53,076 bases of DNA from Chromatiales bacterium (GCA_014323925.1 JACONC010000009.1:1-53076), one strand, 5' to 3'; shown: positions 8,273 through 17,559, counted from the stretch's first letter. A program made the numbers and translations. Notes: a model not told the origin generated them from the letters alone.

Positions 8273-9400
8273 ATGTCTAATATCAATAATAAGGCCGTTG
8301 CACCACCATTGCCGTCTGGTACTCTCAGTCAATCTTCTGGTAGTACAGCCCAGGTCGATGGAAGTTATCGCGGGCAGACAATCAGTTTAGCAGCAGACCC
8401 AGTCGAATTACTGGAAGATGCAGCTGAAGAACTAACTTTTGCGCACAGTGAGAAAGTTGAAAAAAAACTTGCCAAGCGGGAAATCGGCAAAAAACAAGAG
8501 TTGAAGTCTTTTGCACAAGAGCAAGCGGAACGTTATTTAAAGCAAGTCCCAGACCTTGAAAAAAATAAAAAACTTGCTGCTTTTGCAAAGCAAATCGCAC
8601 AGCTGGAAGCACAAACCGCCCCGGAAAAATTACGCGAATACGCCGAACAATCTTATAACGATGTAAGCCATCAATTTCTCGCACTGTCTTATACGCGTGA
8701 TCTATTACAAGCACAAGGTGCGGATTCGACTAGGATTGAGAACTTAAACAAGTCAATAGAGCAGCTCAAAGACCAACACGGTTCGGCTATTCGTGCTGGC
8801 ATCAATATCTCTAAAAATGCCAATGATACGGCACATAAGGGGGTCGGTGATATTCAAGGACTTAGAGATTTATATAGAGATGTCGTGCTTGATTATGCTA
8901 GCATCACGCAAGCATACGAGCGAGTCGTCAAAGATTACAAGGGCGAAAGTTTTACCGACGCAGTTGATTTTGTGCTTGGCGGACTGGTTACGGAGGCTGG
9001 AGAGGATAATAGATCGTTACCTAAAACGCAATTAAAAGCGATTATGGATGATATTTATCAGCTTAAATTATTAGGTAGCATGTATCATCAGTGCGATGGT
9101 TTAATGGACAAAGTCCATAGCAATTATCAAACGGCATTAGCGCACGGCGGGCAAGCGTTGCTAAAAGAAATATTGACTTTGAAAGAAAAGGGGTGGTACA
9201 GCGACAGCACGGTCGAAAACATAGCTGATCAACTTGATGTAAACCCAGTGCAAGCGAGAATATATTTCTTAAACGGCTTAAAGGATGTGGTGCGGCTGAT
9301 CCCTCGCAAAGCCTTTGAAGATGAAAATAAGCGAGCCGAACTGATAGGTAGCATTCAGCAAGCATTAGACGCGACTATTGATAAGGAATTCGGAGAGTAG
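8273..9400 (+). CDS. sctW: T3SS gatekeeper SctW (YopN/InvE/HrpJ family)
   Basis: 375 residues. The gatekeeper plugs the export apparatus before host contact and orders translocator secretion before effectors. The N-terminus is polar and secretable (1-55), followed by a charged coiled coil (about 55-130). The HrpJ/InvE-type helical domain includes LSYTRDLLQ and SAIRAGINISKNA (about 140-190). The C-terminal third (from about 290) resembles TyeA fused to the gatekeeper, so no separate tyeA is needed. Following genes match the Ysc order yopN-tyeA-sycN-yscX-yscY-yscV. The start is an ATG 23 bp after the translocator gene. Confidence 0.82.
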   Translation: MSNINNKAVAPPLPSGTLSQSSGSTAQVDGSYRGQTISLAADPVELLEDAAEELTFAHSEKVEKKLAKREIGKKQELKSFAQEQAERYLKQVPDLEKNKKLAAFAKQIAQLEAQTAPEKLREYAEQSYNDVSHQFLALSYTRDLLQAQGADSTRIENLNKSIEQLKDQHGSAIRAGINISKNANDTAHKGVGDIQGLRDLYRDVVLDYASITQAYERVVKDYKGESFTDAVDFVLGGLVTEAGEDNRSLPKTQLKAIMDDIYQLKLLGSMYHQCDGLMDKVHSNYQTALAHGGQALLKEILTLKEKGWYSDSTVENIADQLDVNPVQARIYFLNGLKDVVRLIPRKAFEDENKRAELIGSIQQALDATIDKEFGE

Positions 9401-9409
9401 GCTGTCTAG

Positions 9410-9796
9410 ATGACTTCACAGCGGGATGACGCCCTGACAACTTTTATGCAAAACTTAGGCTTGCGGGGTTTTAATATTAGTGCCACCAATCGGCCGTGGG
9501 TAAACAATCTAATTATTGGTGGTGGTCGTTATGTTTTAGATGTAGAAGAAATAAGCGACGAACGCGGCGTCGTTCTAGCACTATTTAGCAAAGTGCCGAC
9601 CCATCAGCTATACGACAATGCAAGGCAACTGTTGTTGGCTTGCTACTATAACAAATTCTTACCAATGGTTGTACAAGTCGGTTTGCGAGGCGACGATACT
9701 TTGGTACTGATGGTACGCGTGGAACAAGTGTCGCCGCAAACATTAAGCAGAGCTTTCGATTTGATGTTTCAATTATATACGGAAATAGAGGCATGA
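9410..9796 (+). CDS. T3SS chaperone, CesT/SycN-like
   Basis: 128 residues, the size of a class I secretion chaperone. The mix of strands and helices (YVLDVEEISDERGVVLALFSKV, then YDNARQLLLACYYNKF and DDTLVLMVRVEQVSPQTLSRAFDLMF) fits the alpha-beta CesT-like fold. It lies between sctW and sctX, the place of sycN in Ysc systems, where SycN with YscB escorts the gatekeeper. It starts 9 bp after sctW and overlaps the STAS gene by 4 bp. The family call rests on fold pattern and position rather than a diagnostic motif, and no second heterodimer subunit is seen nearby. Confidence 0.6.
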   Translation: MTSQRDDALTTFMQNLGLRGFNISATNRPWVNNLIIGGGRYVLDVEEISDERGVVLALFSKVPTHQLYDNARQLLLACYYNKFLPMVVQVGLRGDDTLVLMVRVEQVSPQTLSRAFDLMFQLYTEIEA

Positions 9797-10170
9797 CTTT
9801 TATAACCGAACAGGGTTTGGAATTACGCATAGTAAAAGAAAAAAATAATTTAGCACTTGTTGAATTGGAAGGTCGTCTAGACTCGACGAACGCGTCTGAT
9901 TTGCAGGTCGCCTTGCAGGCGTTGATAAACGATGGTGTGGCGAATATTATTTTGTCATGTGGATCATTGCGTTATGTTAGTAGTGCTGGCCTCAATGTGT
10001 TCTTAAAAGCGTTTAAGGAAGTATCTAAGCGCGGCAACGGACATTTCTCGCTCTGCTCAGTTGCAGAAAATATAAAGCGTGTTCTAGATATTACCGGATT
10101 TTCCAATTTTATACCGTTGTACGCTGATTCCCAGCAAGCTCGCCTACAGCTGCAAAAAAAGGAACTGTAA
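9793..10170 (+). CDS. STAS-domain anti-sigma factor antagonist-like protein
   Basis: 125 residues, one STAS domain. Family motifs are LVELEGRLDSTNASDLQVAL (strand and helix 1) and LRYVSSAGLNVFL; Ser64 aligns with the serine phosphorylated in SpoIIAA/RsbV. In partner-switching systems an unphosphorylated STAS protein binds an anti-sigma kinase, and phosphorylation releases it. In Bordetella a similar protein (BtrV) controls type III secretion. Here it sits inside the T3SS operon, overlapping the chaperone gene by 4 bp and directly abutting sctX, so a secretion-linked regulatory role is a reasonable inference. No anti-sigma kinase or phosphatase is in the window. Confidence 0.85.
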   Translation: MTFITEQGLELRIVKEKNNLALVELEGRLDSTNASDLQVALQALINDGVANIILSCGSLRYVSSAGLNVFLKAFKEVSKRGNGHFSLCSVAENIKRVLDITGFSNFIPLYADSQQARLQLQKKEL

Positions 10171-10560
10171 ATGGCGGTTTTACTTGGTTCAGGCATAGAA
10201 CGGGTATTACACCAACCGCGTATACCGGATAGTACCGCGGCACCAATTTTCCCAGATAGCAAAGCAACCAGACCACTGGGTATACATGAACCATCTAACC
10301 TAGAGAAAATATTTAACACCAGCTATACCCGTCAGTTAATAGATAGGATGATCTACCCTAAAACCCCAGAAAATGAGGTGATGTTGCCAAATGCATATAG
10401 CGAAGCGCTTGACACCCTACGCAAAACAATAACTAAAGAGAACAAGCAATTGCGCGATATAGACCCTAAGAAGATAAAAAATGCACAGACTCTGTTTGAA
10501 CAAATGCACAACGATTATGAGGCTTTTTGCATGGGGCGAGACCAGCTTGTGCAGGGCTAA
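10171..10560 (+). CDS. sctX: Probable T3SS protein SctX (YscX family)
   Basis: 129 residues. YscX is an early-secreted protein needed for Ysc export, working with its chaperone YscY and the gate protein YscV. Similarity to YscX is modest: an N-terminal GIER-like segment, a proline-containing disordered first half, then a helical second half where YSEALDTLR lines up with the YRREL-DTLQ region and the C-terminal helix ends near residue 128. Position is the stronger evidence: the gene starts on the base after the STAS stop and is followed by a TPR protein and sctV, exactly the yscX-yscY-yscV order. YscX/Y occur only in the Ysc-type branch of T3SS. Confidence 0.65.
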   Translation: MAVLLGSGIERVLHQPRIPDSTAAPIFPDSKATRPLGIHEPSNLEKIFNTSYTRQLIDRMIYPKTPENEVMLPNAYSEALDTLRKTITKENKQLRDIDPKKIKNAQTLFEQMHNDYEAFCMGRDQLVQG

Positions 10561-10940
10561 TGGCAGAGCACACGATTGATAAAGCTTATGTAAACTGGTT
10601 GCTGAGCACAGCGTATTCCTATTTAGCACAAAACATGGCCTCTCAGGCAATCACCATATTGGAATTACTAAATGCTTTGCAACCTAATAATCAACAGGCA
10701 TTGAGAATGTTAGCTTATGCCTATCTTATGGCTGAGCGCTATCAGTCGGTTATAGAGGCTGCCGCAAACCTGGAACGACTTATTCAAGTCGACGACGAAC
10801 AGGTCGCATACTTGCTTTTATTGCGCACCCGTGCATTATGGGGGCTTGGCAAGGGTGAGGAGTCTCAAGCCGAGTTTGCAAAATATATGGAGTCAGTTTC
10901 GCGCTTTAAACCTATCTCAACGCAACCGAATGATAGATAA
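10560..10940 (+). CDS. sctY: Probable T3SS chaperone SctY (YscY family, TPR-like)
   Basis: 126 residues from the ATG that shares one base with the sctX stop (TAATG), preferred over an upstream in-frame ATG at 10527 that would run 34 bp into sctX. The protein is all helical with TPR-like pairs: [20 protein letters not shown], then [20 protein letters not shown] and a third pair ending [15 protein letters not shown]. YscY is a TPR chaperone that binds YscX and the cytosolic ring of YscV. It overlaps sctV by 11 bp. Size, fold and neighbours all agree. Confidence 0.7.
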   Translation: MAEHTIDKAYVNWLLSTAYSYLAQNMASQAITILELLNALQPNNQQALRMLAYAYLMAERYQSVIEAAANLERLIQVDDEQVAYLLLLRTRALWGLGKGEESQAEFAKYMESVSRFKPISTQPNDR

Positions 10941-13059
10941 AGACAATATCCAAAGAATATTAATTAAAATTACTTCGCGCAACGATGTCTTGCTTGCGTT
11001 GATGCTGGTTTTTATTATCTTTATGATGGTGCTACCGTTGCCAACCACACTCATAGATATTTTGATAGGCACCAACATGAGTATGTCGGTTATCCTGCTG
11101 ATGCTGGCGATATATATTTCCTCGCCGCTGGAGTTTTCAGCATTTCCTTCGGTGTTATTGCTGACCACCTTGTTTAGACTAGCACTGTCTATATCAACAA
11201 CCCGATTAATCCTACTGCAAGCCGATGCTGGGCAGATTATATTTACTTTTGGTAATTTCGTAGTCGCCGGCAATTTAGTTGTTGGTATGGTAATCTTTTT
11301 GATTATTACTATCGTTCAATTTATGGTCATCACTAAGGGCGCAGAAAGGGTGGCAGAAGTCAGTGCTAGATTTTCCTTAGATGCGATGCCCGGCAAACAA
11401 ATGAGTATAGACGGCGATATGCGTGCTGGGGTCATTGATGTAGAGCAAGCTAGATATCGTCGCTCGTTAGTTGAGAAGGAAAGCCAGCTATATGGATCTA
11501 TGGATGGTGCAATGAAGTTTGTCAAGGGTGATGCCATTGCCGGTCTGATTATCATCGTGGTTAATTTAATCGGTGGTTTAACTATTGGTATTGTACAGCG
11601 CAATATGGATGTAGCAGAGGCGATGCATGTGTATTCGACGCTAACCATAGGGGATGGATTGATTACCCAGATCCCGGCATTGTTAATTGCGCTGACTGCC
11701 GGCATTATCGTCACCCGAGTAACCACCGACAGTGGCAGTGACCCTTCAGCCAACGCTGATTTAGCGTCCGACATCAGCGGCCAAATAGGAGCTCAGCCAC
11801 GCGCCCTATTAGTTGCATCAGGCTTGATGCTGGTATTCGGTATAATCCCTGGTTTCCCTACACCAGTTTTTGTACTGCTGTCTATAGTAACCGGCGGCGG
11901 CGGCATATATTTGCTGTATAGTGCTAAGAAAAAAGAGGCGATGAAAAGCGAAGATAATTTATCAGCTTCTCTTCCCTTCAACGCGTCGCCCGGCGAGAGC
12001 GCACCTACTTCAGGAAAATTAACCGAACAGGAGGAATTTACTTTGAGTGTACCTTTATTAATTGATATAGAAGCCAGTGTGCAGGAACACCTAGACACGA
12101 AAACCCTCAACGACGAATTATTTAAAGTGCGGCGAGCACTCTATCTAGATCTAGGCGTTCCTTTCCCCGGCATCTACTTACGTTTTAATGCGAATATCAG
12201 CAATGTCGGAGATTATTCGATCTTGATGCAAGAAGTGCCAGTAGCTCACGGTAACCTCAAATATGGCTGTGTGCTATATAACGATAACAAAGAACAAATG
12301 GAGATATTAAACATTCCCTTTGATACTGACCAACCTTTTCTGCCGGCACAAGAGGCGCTTTGGGTGGCGGACGACTACAAAGAGCAGCTAAATAAGGCAG
12401 GTCTTTCTTATATGGAATTGCCCAAGATACTCACCTTTCACCTCTCATATGTCTTGAAAAGATATTCCGAAGATTTTATAGGTATACAAGAAGCTCGTTA
12501 TCTGTTGCAGCAAATGGAGATTAATTTCTCCGAACTGACTAAAGAAGTGCAAAGGATTTTACCCATACATACGATTGCCGAAGTCTTACAGCGTCTAGTT
12601 AGCGAGGATATTTCTATCCGCAACATGCGCTTGATATTGGAGGCCTTGGTAGAGTGGGGACAAAAAGAGAAAGACACAGTTTTACTCACTGAGTATGTGC
12701 GCGGGAGTCTGAAGCGCTATGTGAGTTATAAGTTTAGTAGTGGGCAGAACACTTTGCCCGCCTACCTGCTTGATCAGGACTTAGAAGAAACAATTCGCAA
12801 AGGAATTAGACAGACCTCGGCAGGCAACTATTTGGCGTTGGATCCTACGGTTACGCGCAATTTTGTTGAGAGAGTTAAGCAAACCGTTGGTACTGATATT
12901 GCCAGACGCACTAATAAACCAGTACTAGTGACAGCAATGGATATACGTCGTTATGTACGCAAGATGCTGGAGGTCGAACTCTACGAGCTTGCTGTGTTGT
13001 CTTATCAAGAGTTAACTCAAGAAATCACCGTACAGCCGCTGAGCCGTATCGGTTTGTAA
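10930..13059 (+). CDS. sctV: T3SS export gate protein SctV (LcrD/YscV/FlhA family)
   Basis: 709 residues from the ATG at 10930 (MIDKDN); YscV is about 704, so this start is better than an upstream in-frame codon at 10831 that would add 33 residues inside sctY. The first ~330 residues hold eight membrane helices with the family blocks [39 protein letters not shown] and [20 protein letters not shown] (the FHIPEP region). The cytoplasmic domain (about 370-709) forms the nonameric ring that receives substrates and chaperones. Last gene of the forward operon, convergent with sctU 52 bp away. Confidence 0.95.
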   Translation: MIDKDNIQRILIKITSRNDVLLALMLVFIIFMMVLPLPTTLIDILIGTNMSMSVILLMLAIYISSPLEFSAFPSVLLLTTLFRLALSISTTRLILLQADAGQIIFTFGNFVVAGNLVVGMVIFLIITIVQFMVITKGAERVAEVSARFSLDAMPGKQMSIDGDMRAGVIDVEQARYRRSLVEKESQLYGSMDGAMKFVKGDAIAGLIIIVVNLIGGLTIGIVQRNMDVAEAMHVYSTLTIGDGLITQIPALLIALTAGIIVTRVTTDSGSDPSANADLASDISGQIGAQPRALLVASGLMLVFGIIPGFPTPVFVLLSIVTGGGGIYLLYSAKKKEAMKSEDNLSASLPFNASPGESAPTSGKLTEQEEFTLSVPLLIDIEASVQEHLDTKTLNDELFKVRRALYLDLGVPFPGIYLRFNANISNVGDYSILMQEVPVAHGNLKYGCVLYNDNKEQMEILNIPFDTDQPFLPAQEALWVADDYKEQLNKAGLSYMELPKILTFHLSYVLKRYSEDFIGIQEARYLLQQMEINFSELTKEVQRILPIHTIAEVLQRLVSEDISIRNMRLILEALVEWGQKEKDTVLLTEYVRGSLKRYVSYKFSSGQNTLPAYLLDQDLEETIRKGIRQTSAGNYLALDPTVTRNFVERVKQTVGTDIARRTNKPVLVTAMDIRRYVRKMLEVELYELAVLSYQELTQEITVQPLSRIGL

Positions 13060-13111
13060 GGCTCTTTATAGCCTACTGCTGAATAGTATGGATAATGTAG
13101 CTGGTCTGGTT

Positions 13112-14158
13112 TCAGAGTTCTCGTATTACGCGCAATACTTCGGCGACTGGTTTAATTAAATCAGTCGGGATATATTGGTTGATGTCGGCTTGATCCATCA
13201 ACGCGTGGGCAAGTGGCACATTTTCCATGACTGGGATGCCTTGCTCGTGGGCAATTTCTATGACTCGCTTGGCCATCGTGCCTTGCTCCTTAAATGTAAC
13301 TACAGGTAGCGGTGTCTCTTCGTCATCGTAATAGATGCCGATAGCCATACGCGTAGGGTTGGTGATAATGACGCTTGAGCGACTGACATTATTGGCAACC
13401 TGACTGTTAACGATTTCTTGAAATAACTGGCGACGATGGCTTTTCACTTCTGGACTGCCTTCCATTTCTTTGAATTCTCGCTTAACTTCGTCTTTGGTCA
13501 TCTTGAGGTTCTTAATATAGTCGTGCTTTTGAAAGAAATAGTCGGCAGCTGCAACAATGATAAACGCAATAACTGCATAGGTTATAATTTTGCCCATTAG
13601 ATTACCAAATATCGGTAATAAGCAGTCTAAACCACATTCTGGTATCAACAGCAAAGCACGAAGATCGTGTCGCAACGCTAGGTATATCAAATAGCCTAAA
13701 AATACTATTTTGAGAATTGATTTGATCAACTCAACGAGATTTTTTTTAGTGAATATATTCTTTAACGCTTGAGCAGGATTAATCTTTTTATAGCCTTCTT
13801 TGATTACCTGCGGAGCGAATAATCCCCCAGTTTGAAAGAAATTAGCCGCAATGCCGACTATTAGCGCAATGCCGATTACCGGCAGAGTTATGATCATTGC
13901 GAGTTTACCAGTTTCAAATAGAATCTCACCCAGTGCCGCCTTAAAATCAATGCCGTAGGTAGTCACTGGCAATGCAAGTAACTCACGGAACTCCCCCATA
14001 TAATAATCGCTTGCCAGCCATAAATAAGCTAGCAGAAAAATAATAGACGCAGCACTAACAACTTCTTTGCTTTTGGCGACTTGCCCTTTCTTGCGAGCGT
14101 CGCGTAACCGTTTCTGTGTAGGGGGTTCGGTCTTATTACCACTACTGGCACCGCTCAT
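13112..14158 (-). CDS. sctU: T3SS export switch protein SctU (YscU/FlhB family)
   Basis: 348 residues. Four membrane helices fill the first ~210 residues, followed by a cytoplasmic linker and the autocleavage domain. SctU cuts itself between Asn and Pro of a conserved NPTH motif to switch from early to late substrates. Here the motif reads NPTR (Asn267-Pro268-Thr269-Arg270); the codon is CGT, one base from His CAT. Asn and Pro, the essential pair, are intact. The rest (TPLPVVTFKEQG, MENVPLAHAL, YIPTDLIKPVAEVLR) is canonical. The start overlaps the end of sctT by 4 bp. Last gene of the minus-strand T3SS operon. Confidence 0.95.
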   Translation of the reverse strand: MSGASSGNKTEPPTQKRLRDARKKGQVAKSKEVVSAASIIFLLAYLWLASDYYMGEFRELLALPVTTYGIDFKAALGEILFETGKLAMIITLPVIGIALIVGIAANFFQTGGLFAPQVIKEGYKKINPAQALKNIFTKKNLVELIKSILKIVFLGYLIYLALRHDLRALLLIPECGLDCLLPIFGNLMGKIITYAVIAFIIVAAADYFFQKHDYIKNLKMTKDEVKREFKEMEGSPEVKSHRRQLFQEIVNSQVANNVSRSSVIITNPTRMAIGIYYDDEETPLPVVTFKEQGTMAKRVIEIAHEQGIPVMENVPLAHALMDQADINQYIPTDLIKPVAEVLRVIREL

Positions 14159-14955
14159 TGCTTACTCCATACGGTATTCAAATCCGCGTAAATATCAGGA
14201 ATAGTCGCTAGTTTATCACCGAAATAGGCGATGATGGTTGCTAAAAATACAACTAATATGAAATTGGATACTGCACTTTTAATAGACATAGACATAAAAA
14301 AGATATTGAGCTGCGGGGCAAAACGGCCGATTAACATCAAGCCGAATTCAGCTGCAAACATTGCGATAATTACTGGCGCACCTAATAAAACGGCTAGCAA
14401 GACAATTTGTCCGAATTGCTTTAGCATAAAGAATACGATATCAACATTCAAGTTAGGGAAGAAAGATGAAACCGGCCATACTCTATAGCTTTCATAGATA
14501 CCTTCGATAAAGATTAAAAATAGTCCGGTGACGAAAAATACTGCAATAATTGTATTGATTAGAAAGTTACCCATCGGAGATGCTTGGTCTCCGGTCAGAG
14601 GATCCATAGAACTTGCCATCGTCGCACCGCGCTGATTGTCGATAAAGAAACCAACTGCTTCTATAGCCCAAAACATTAATGCGACGATAAAACCCATCGT
14701 CACTCCTATGAAAATCTCTTTAATAATAATAAACAACAACATACTCTGCGATAAGGAATTAATAACCTCTATTTCGGCATAAACAACCGGATAGAGTATC
14801 AGTGCCAGACTAAGCAAGATGCCGTTTCTCGTTAAAGTACCGCCTAAGGTGTGCGCACTTAAAAATGCAAGCATAGCAAATATGCTGATAAGTCTCGGCA
14901 GGGTTAAGCTATAAACGATAATATGATCTTTGAAGAAGTCAATTAACACCTCCAT
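14155..14955 (-). CDS. sctT: T3SS export apparatus protein SctT
   Basis: 266 residues, strongly hydrophobic, the YscT/FliR family. SctT forms part of the membrane export gate with SctR and SctS. Family segments include EIFIGVTMGFIVALMFWAIEAVGFFIDNQRG and ASSMDPLTGDQASPMGNFL (around 85-140), plus AEFGLMLIGRFAPQLNIFFMSMSIKS near 200-225. Its ATG overlaps the stop of sctS by one base, and it overlaps sctU by 4 bp, showing tight coupling. Nothing is missing. Confidence 0.95.
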   Translation of the reverse strand: MEVLIDFFKDHIIVYSLTLPRLISIFAMLAFLSAHTLGGTLTRNGILLSLALILYPVVYAEIEVINSLSQSMLLFIIIKEIFIGVTMGFIVALMFWAIEAVGFFIDNQRGATMASSMDPLTGDQASPMGNFLINTIIAVFFVTGLFLIFIEGIYESYRVWPVSSFFPNLNVDIVFFMLKQFGQIVLLAVLLGAPVIIAMFAAEFGLMLIGRFAPQLNIFFMSMSIKSAVSNFILVVFLATIIAYFGDKLATIPDIYADLNTVWSKQ

Positions 14956-15224
14956 CAGAAGCCAACCTCGGAAATCTTCTGGAAAGATATAAGCCCATAA
15001 GCGAACAACTCTTCGCCTAACTGACTCATAGTTAAAAACAGCGTGGCGACGATAGCAATGAGCTTGAACGCAAAAGAGATGGTTTGCTCTTGTATTTGTG
15101 TCAACGCTTGGATCAAGCTGATCAGTAAGCCGACTAGAGATGCCACGACAATCGGTGGCATAGATAACATCAGCACGAGCAACATTGCATTGCTGGCGTG
15201 TTGTACTATCTCTCCTTCCGTCAT
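14955..15224 (-). CDS. sctS: T3SS export apparatus protein SctS
   Basis: 89 residues with two membrane helices, the standard size for the YscS/FliQ family. Visible motif: PPIVVASLVGLLISLIQALTQIQEQT, the conserved loop joining the helices. Four copies assemble with SctR and SctT in the export gate. It starts 2 bp after sctR and shares one base with the sctT start. Confidence 0.95.
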   Translation of the reverse strand: MTEGEIVQHASNAMLLVLMLSMPPIVVASLVGLLISLIQALTQIQEQTISFAFKLIAIVATLFLTMSQLGEELFAYGLISFQKISEVGF

Positions 15225-15226
15225 GA

Positions 15227-15877
15227 TTACTTATAGGAAAGCACTAAACCTTGAATGAGATAGGTCCAGCCATCGAGGAAAACGAACAATAGTAATTTGA
15301 ATGGTAACGATATCGTCATTGGCGAAACCATCATCATACCCATTGCCAGCAGGATATTGGAGATGATTAAGTCTATCACTATAAACGGTAAATAAATTAA
15401 AAAACCGATTTCAAAAGCGGTGGTCAGTTCGCTAACTGTAAATGCCGGCAAGAGAATCAATAAATCATCCTCTTTCATATTTTTCGTGTGTTCTTCCCCC
15501 CATAGGTCATAGGCAGCTGTCATGAAAAATTCTCTATCTCTATCACTACTGTTTTTGAACAGGAATGCTCGATAGGGTTGTGAACCAGCTTGAATGCTCT
15601 GCATTATTCCTTGCGGGTCGTCAAGATCCACTCCTTGCTGAGCAATGATATCGTAGCTTGCAGTGAGCACTGGCATCATGATGTAAATGGTCAGTATCAA
15701 TGCTAAACCGTTCAATGCCATATTCGGTGGTATTTGCTGGATACCTAGTGCGTTTCTTATCAATGAAAAAACGATGACTAGTTTAGCAAAAGAGGTCGCC
15801 ATTACGACTAAAAATGGCACGATTGCCAAGCCGCCCAGAACTAAAATTAAGGTAGTCGGGTCGGGGAAACCATCCAT
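15227..15877 (-). CDS. sctR: T3SS export apparatus protein SctR
   Basis: 216 residues, the YscR/FliP family. Five SctR subunits form the core of the export gate. Typical blocks are SFAKLVIVFSLIRNALGIQQIPPNMALNGLAL at about 28-58 and LLPAFTVSELTTAFEIGFLIYLPFIVIDLI at about 145-175, followed by MGMMMVSPMTISLPFKLLLFV. It lies 181 bp after the sctQ C-terminal gene and 2 bp before sctS. The 181-bp gap shows no gene and no obvious promoter. Confidence 0.95.
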   Translation of the reverse strand: MDGFPDPTTLILVLGGLAIVPFLVVMATSFAKLVIVFSLIRNALGIQQIPPNMALNGLALILTIYIMMPVLTASYDIIAQQGVDLDDPQGIMQSIQAGSQPYRAFLFKNSSDRDREFFMTAAYDLWGEEHTKNMKEDDLLILLPAFTVSELTTAFEIGFLIYLPFIVIDLIISNILLAMGMMMVSPMTISLPFKLLLFVFLDGWTYLIQGLVLSYK

Positions 15878-16058
15878 CAGTTATTCCTCTTATAATTTTG
15901 CGTAGCTCTTTTAGACAAGATATATTTCTTCCTATGTACTTACCAACGCTATGGCTTGTAAACAAACCAGCCCAGTTAGTGTGCGTTATTGATTGTCGGC
16001 AACAAAAACACCAAGCAGTGTGCTGTAAAGATTTGCGTGCCTGCGAACTGTGGTACCA

Positions 16059-16631
16059 TCATCCATCGGCCTTCTCCTGATGATATAAATTTAAGATTCG
16101 CACCCCTGCCCGGTTTTCAATTTGTACCAATTCGCCGCGACCAACTAGCACACCGTTGGCATGAATATCCACCTGTCCTGTTGCTTGCTTGTTTAATTCA
16201 AGCACATAGCCTGGTTTGAACTGCTTTAGTTCATTTAAGGAGACAGTGAACTTGTCGGCAACAAACAGGAGTTCTAAAGGTAACTCGTCTAACCCGTTGA
16301 GCTTGGGAGAGTCTTGTTGCATGTCTAGGTTATCCCAATGATCGGCTGTTATTTCCGCTGCTGCAGTCGGCGGCGGTTCACTGGCAGGAGGCTCATCGGA
16401 GAGCGGGTCTCTTTCAGGCATCGATTGATCGCTATCCGGGGTATCTATATCTTTGCTAGTAGCGTCTTGCTCCTCAAACAGTGGGTTCTCAGTCGATGTT
16501 TCTCCGTTCTCTTGGGTTTCATCTTCCGGTTCTGTACGCAAGAGTTCTTCAGCCTGTGAATCCTCGTTCATTTGATCTCCGACCTCTAAGTCTGTGTTCA
16601 ATCGCTCTTCAGCCTGCGAATCCTCATTCAT
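16059..16631 (-). CDS. sctQ2: SctQ C-terminal protein (SPOA2 domain), separate gene
   Basis: 190 residues from the ATG at 16631, whose ATGAATGA overlaps the stop of the preceding SctQ part; a TTG four codons upstream is the alternative. The first ~115 residues are acidic and disordered and contain a tandem 20-residue repeat beginning MNEDSQAEE. The last ~75 residues (LPLELLFVADKFTVSLNELKQFKPGYVLEL to VRILNLYHQ) are a FliN-like SPOA domain with the GRGELVQIENRAGVRI signature. Such domains form the cytoplasmic sorting platform that docks substrates. The split matches HrcQA/HrcQB of plant pathogens, while many SctQ genes make the C-terminal part by internal initiation. Confidence 0.8.
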   Translation of the reverse strand: MNEDSQAEERLNTDLEVGDQMNEDSQAEELLRTEPEDETQENGETSTENPLFEEQDATSKDIDTPDSDQSMPERDPLSDEPPASEPPPTAAAEITADHWDNLDMQQDSPKLNGLDELPLELLFVADKFTVSLNELKQFKPGYVLELNKQATGQVDIHANGVLVGRGELVQIENRAGVRILNLYHQEKADG

Positions 16632-17451
16632 CGTGGTCCTCAACTTCCTGCTCTGGGATTTTCGGGTTTTTAGTTTCTAAATCTTCTGTTGGCTGTTCAT
16701 CGCTTGCCATCACGCCCCTCCGCTTTTGGATAATTAGTTTATTCCCGTCAATAACGGATGAAAAGCTTATACTATCACTGATTTTAGCATATACCTTTGT
16801 TAAGTCGGAAAATGCTTTATCAAGCAATATAATGTCGCCCTTCTCTACCTGACTAAACTCCTCTATGCTCAATGTGACTTCAGCAGCTATCACCTCAACC
16901 GTAGCGCATAAGTCTTCGGTGTTTATGCCAGACACTGGTACGGCTGCCGCTTGCCATACTTTATGTAGTGTGTTGATGGTTTGTTCATCGGCATCGGCAA
17001 AGGCCTGACCGGTGATAGCACCGTTTGCTGACAACAAATGGAAAAATAAACTTGAGTCAGACGACTGAATAGGCTGACATTCTATATCTTCAGCATGGAA
17101 GTTACCTATTGCATGCTCAGTAAAAAAATTGCTAATCGGGTTAAACGCGGCTATGACGATAGATTTTCTTAAGTCATCAGGTAGCCCTGCGAGTTCCTCG
17201 AGCGGTAACCAATCCGATAATAGCAAATTACAACAACTCGCATCAATGCCAAGGCGCATACTGCTCCCGTTGATACTGCAATGCACGGTAATCGGAAAAC
17301 TGCAAGATTTTATGTCTGCAACGGGATTTAAAGCATACGCTTGCCCGCCAATAGTAAACTCCAACTTATTTGCATCACCGTGATTTAATCTATTAGAAAA
17401 TCCTACGGCAGTAGCCGAAAGCTGTGGATATTTTAGCGTCTGTCCTTCCAT
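16624..17451 (-). CDS. sctQ1: SctQ N-terminal protein (SPOA1 domain), separate gene
   Basis: 275 residues. The N-terminal ~170 residues are poorly conserved, as usual for SctQ. The segment VIAAEVTLSIEEFSQVEKGDIILLDKA (about 185-212) is the first SPOA domain of the sorting-platform protein. After about 240 the protein turns acidic (ASDEQPTEDLETKN) and stops, with the separate SPOA2 gene starting in another frame 8 bp before the stop. First gene of the minus-strand operon, with a good promoter upstream. The usual upstream genes (sctN, sctO, sctP) are absent from this place. Confidence 0.72.
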   Translation of the reverse strand: MEGQTLKYPQLSATAVGFSNRLNHGDANKLEFTIGGQAYALNPVADIKSCSFPITVHCSINGSSMRLGIDASCCNLLLSDWLPLEELAGLPDDLRKSIVIAAFNPISNFFTEHAIGNFHAEDIECQPIQSSDSSLFFHLLSANGAITGQAFADADEQTINTLHKVWQAAAVPVSGINTEDLCATVEVIAAEVTLSIEEFSQVEKGDIILLDKAFSDLTKVYAKISDSISFSSVIDGNKLIIQKRRGVMASDEQPTEDLETKNPKIPEQEVEDHDE

Positions 17452-17493
17452 GTATCATCCTTCTTTCTGCTGATGAGTTAAAAATCATTGATG

Positions 17494-17522
17494 AATATAA
17501 CAGCTAAATAGGAGGGATTCAA
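17494..17522 (-). promoter_or_regulatory. Promoter of the sctQ-R-S-T-U operon
   Basis: On the minus strand, TTGAAT (17517-17522) and TATATT (17494-17499) are separated by exactly 17 bp, close to the sigma-70 consensus. Transcription would begin about 35 bp before the sctQ start. Confidence 0.6.
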
Positions 17523-17559
17523 TTTCTTGAGGAATAACCCGTTGGCATGGGAATTTTCA

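Noticed and set aside
10831..10929. Longer N-terminus for SctV
   Set aside because: The extra 33 codons lie inside sctY, lack family similarity and would make the protein longer than YscV.
15898..16080. 60-codon plus-strand frame between sctR and sctQ
   Set aside because: It overlaps the end of the sctQ C-terminal gene on the opposite strand, and its composition is not protein-like.
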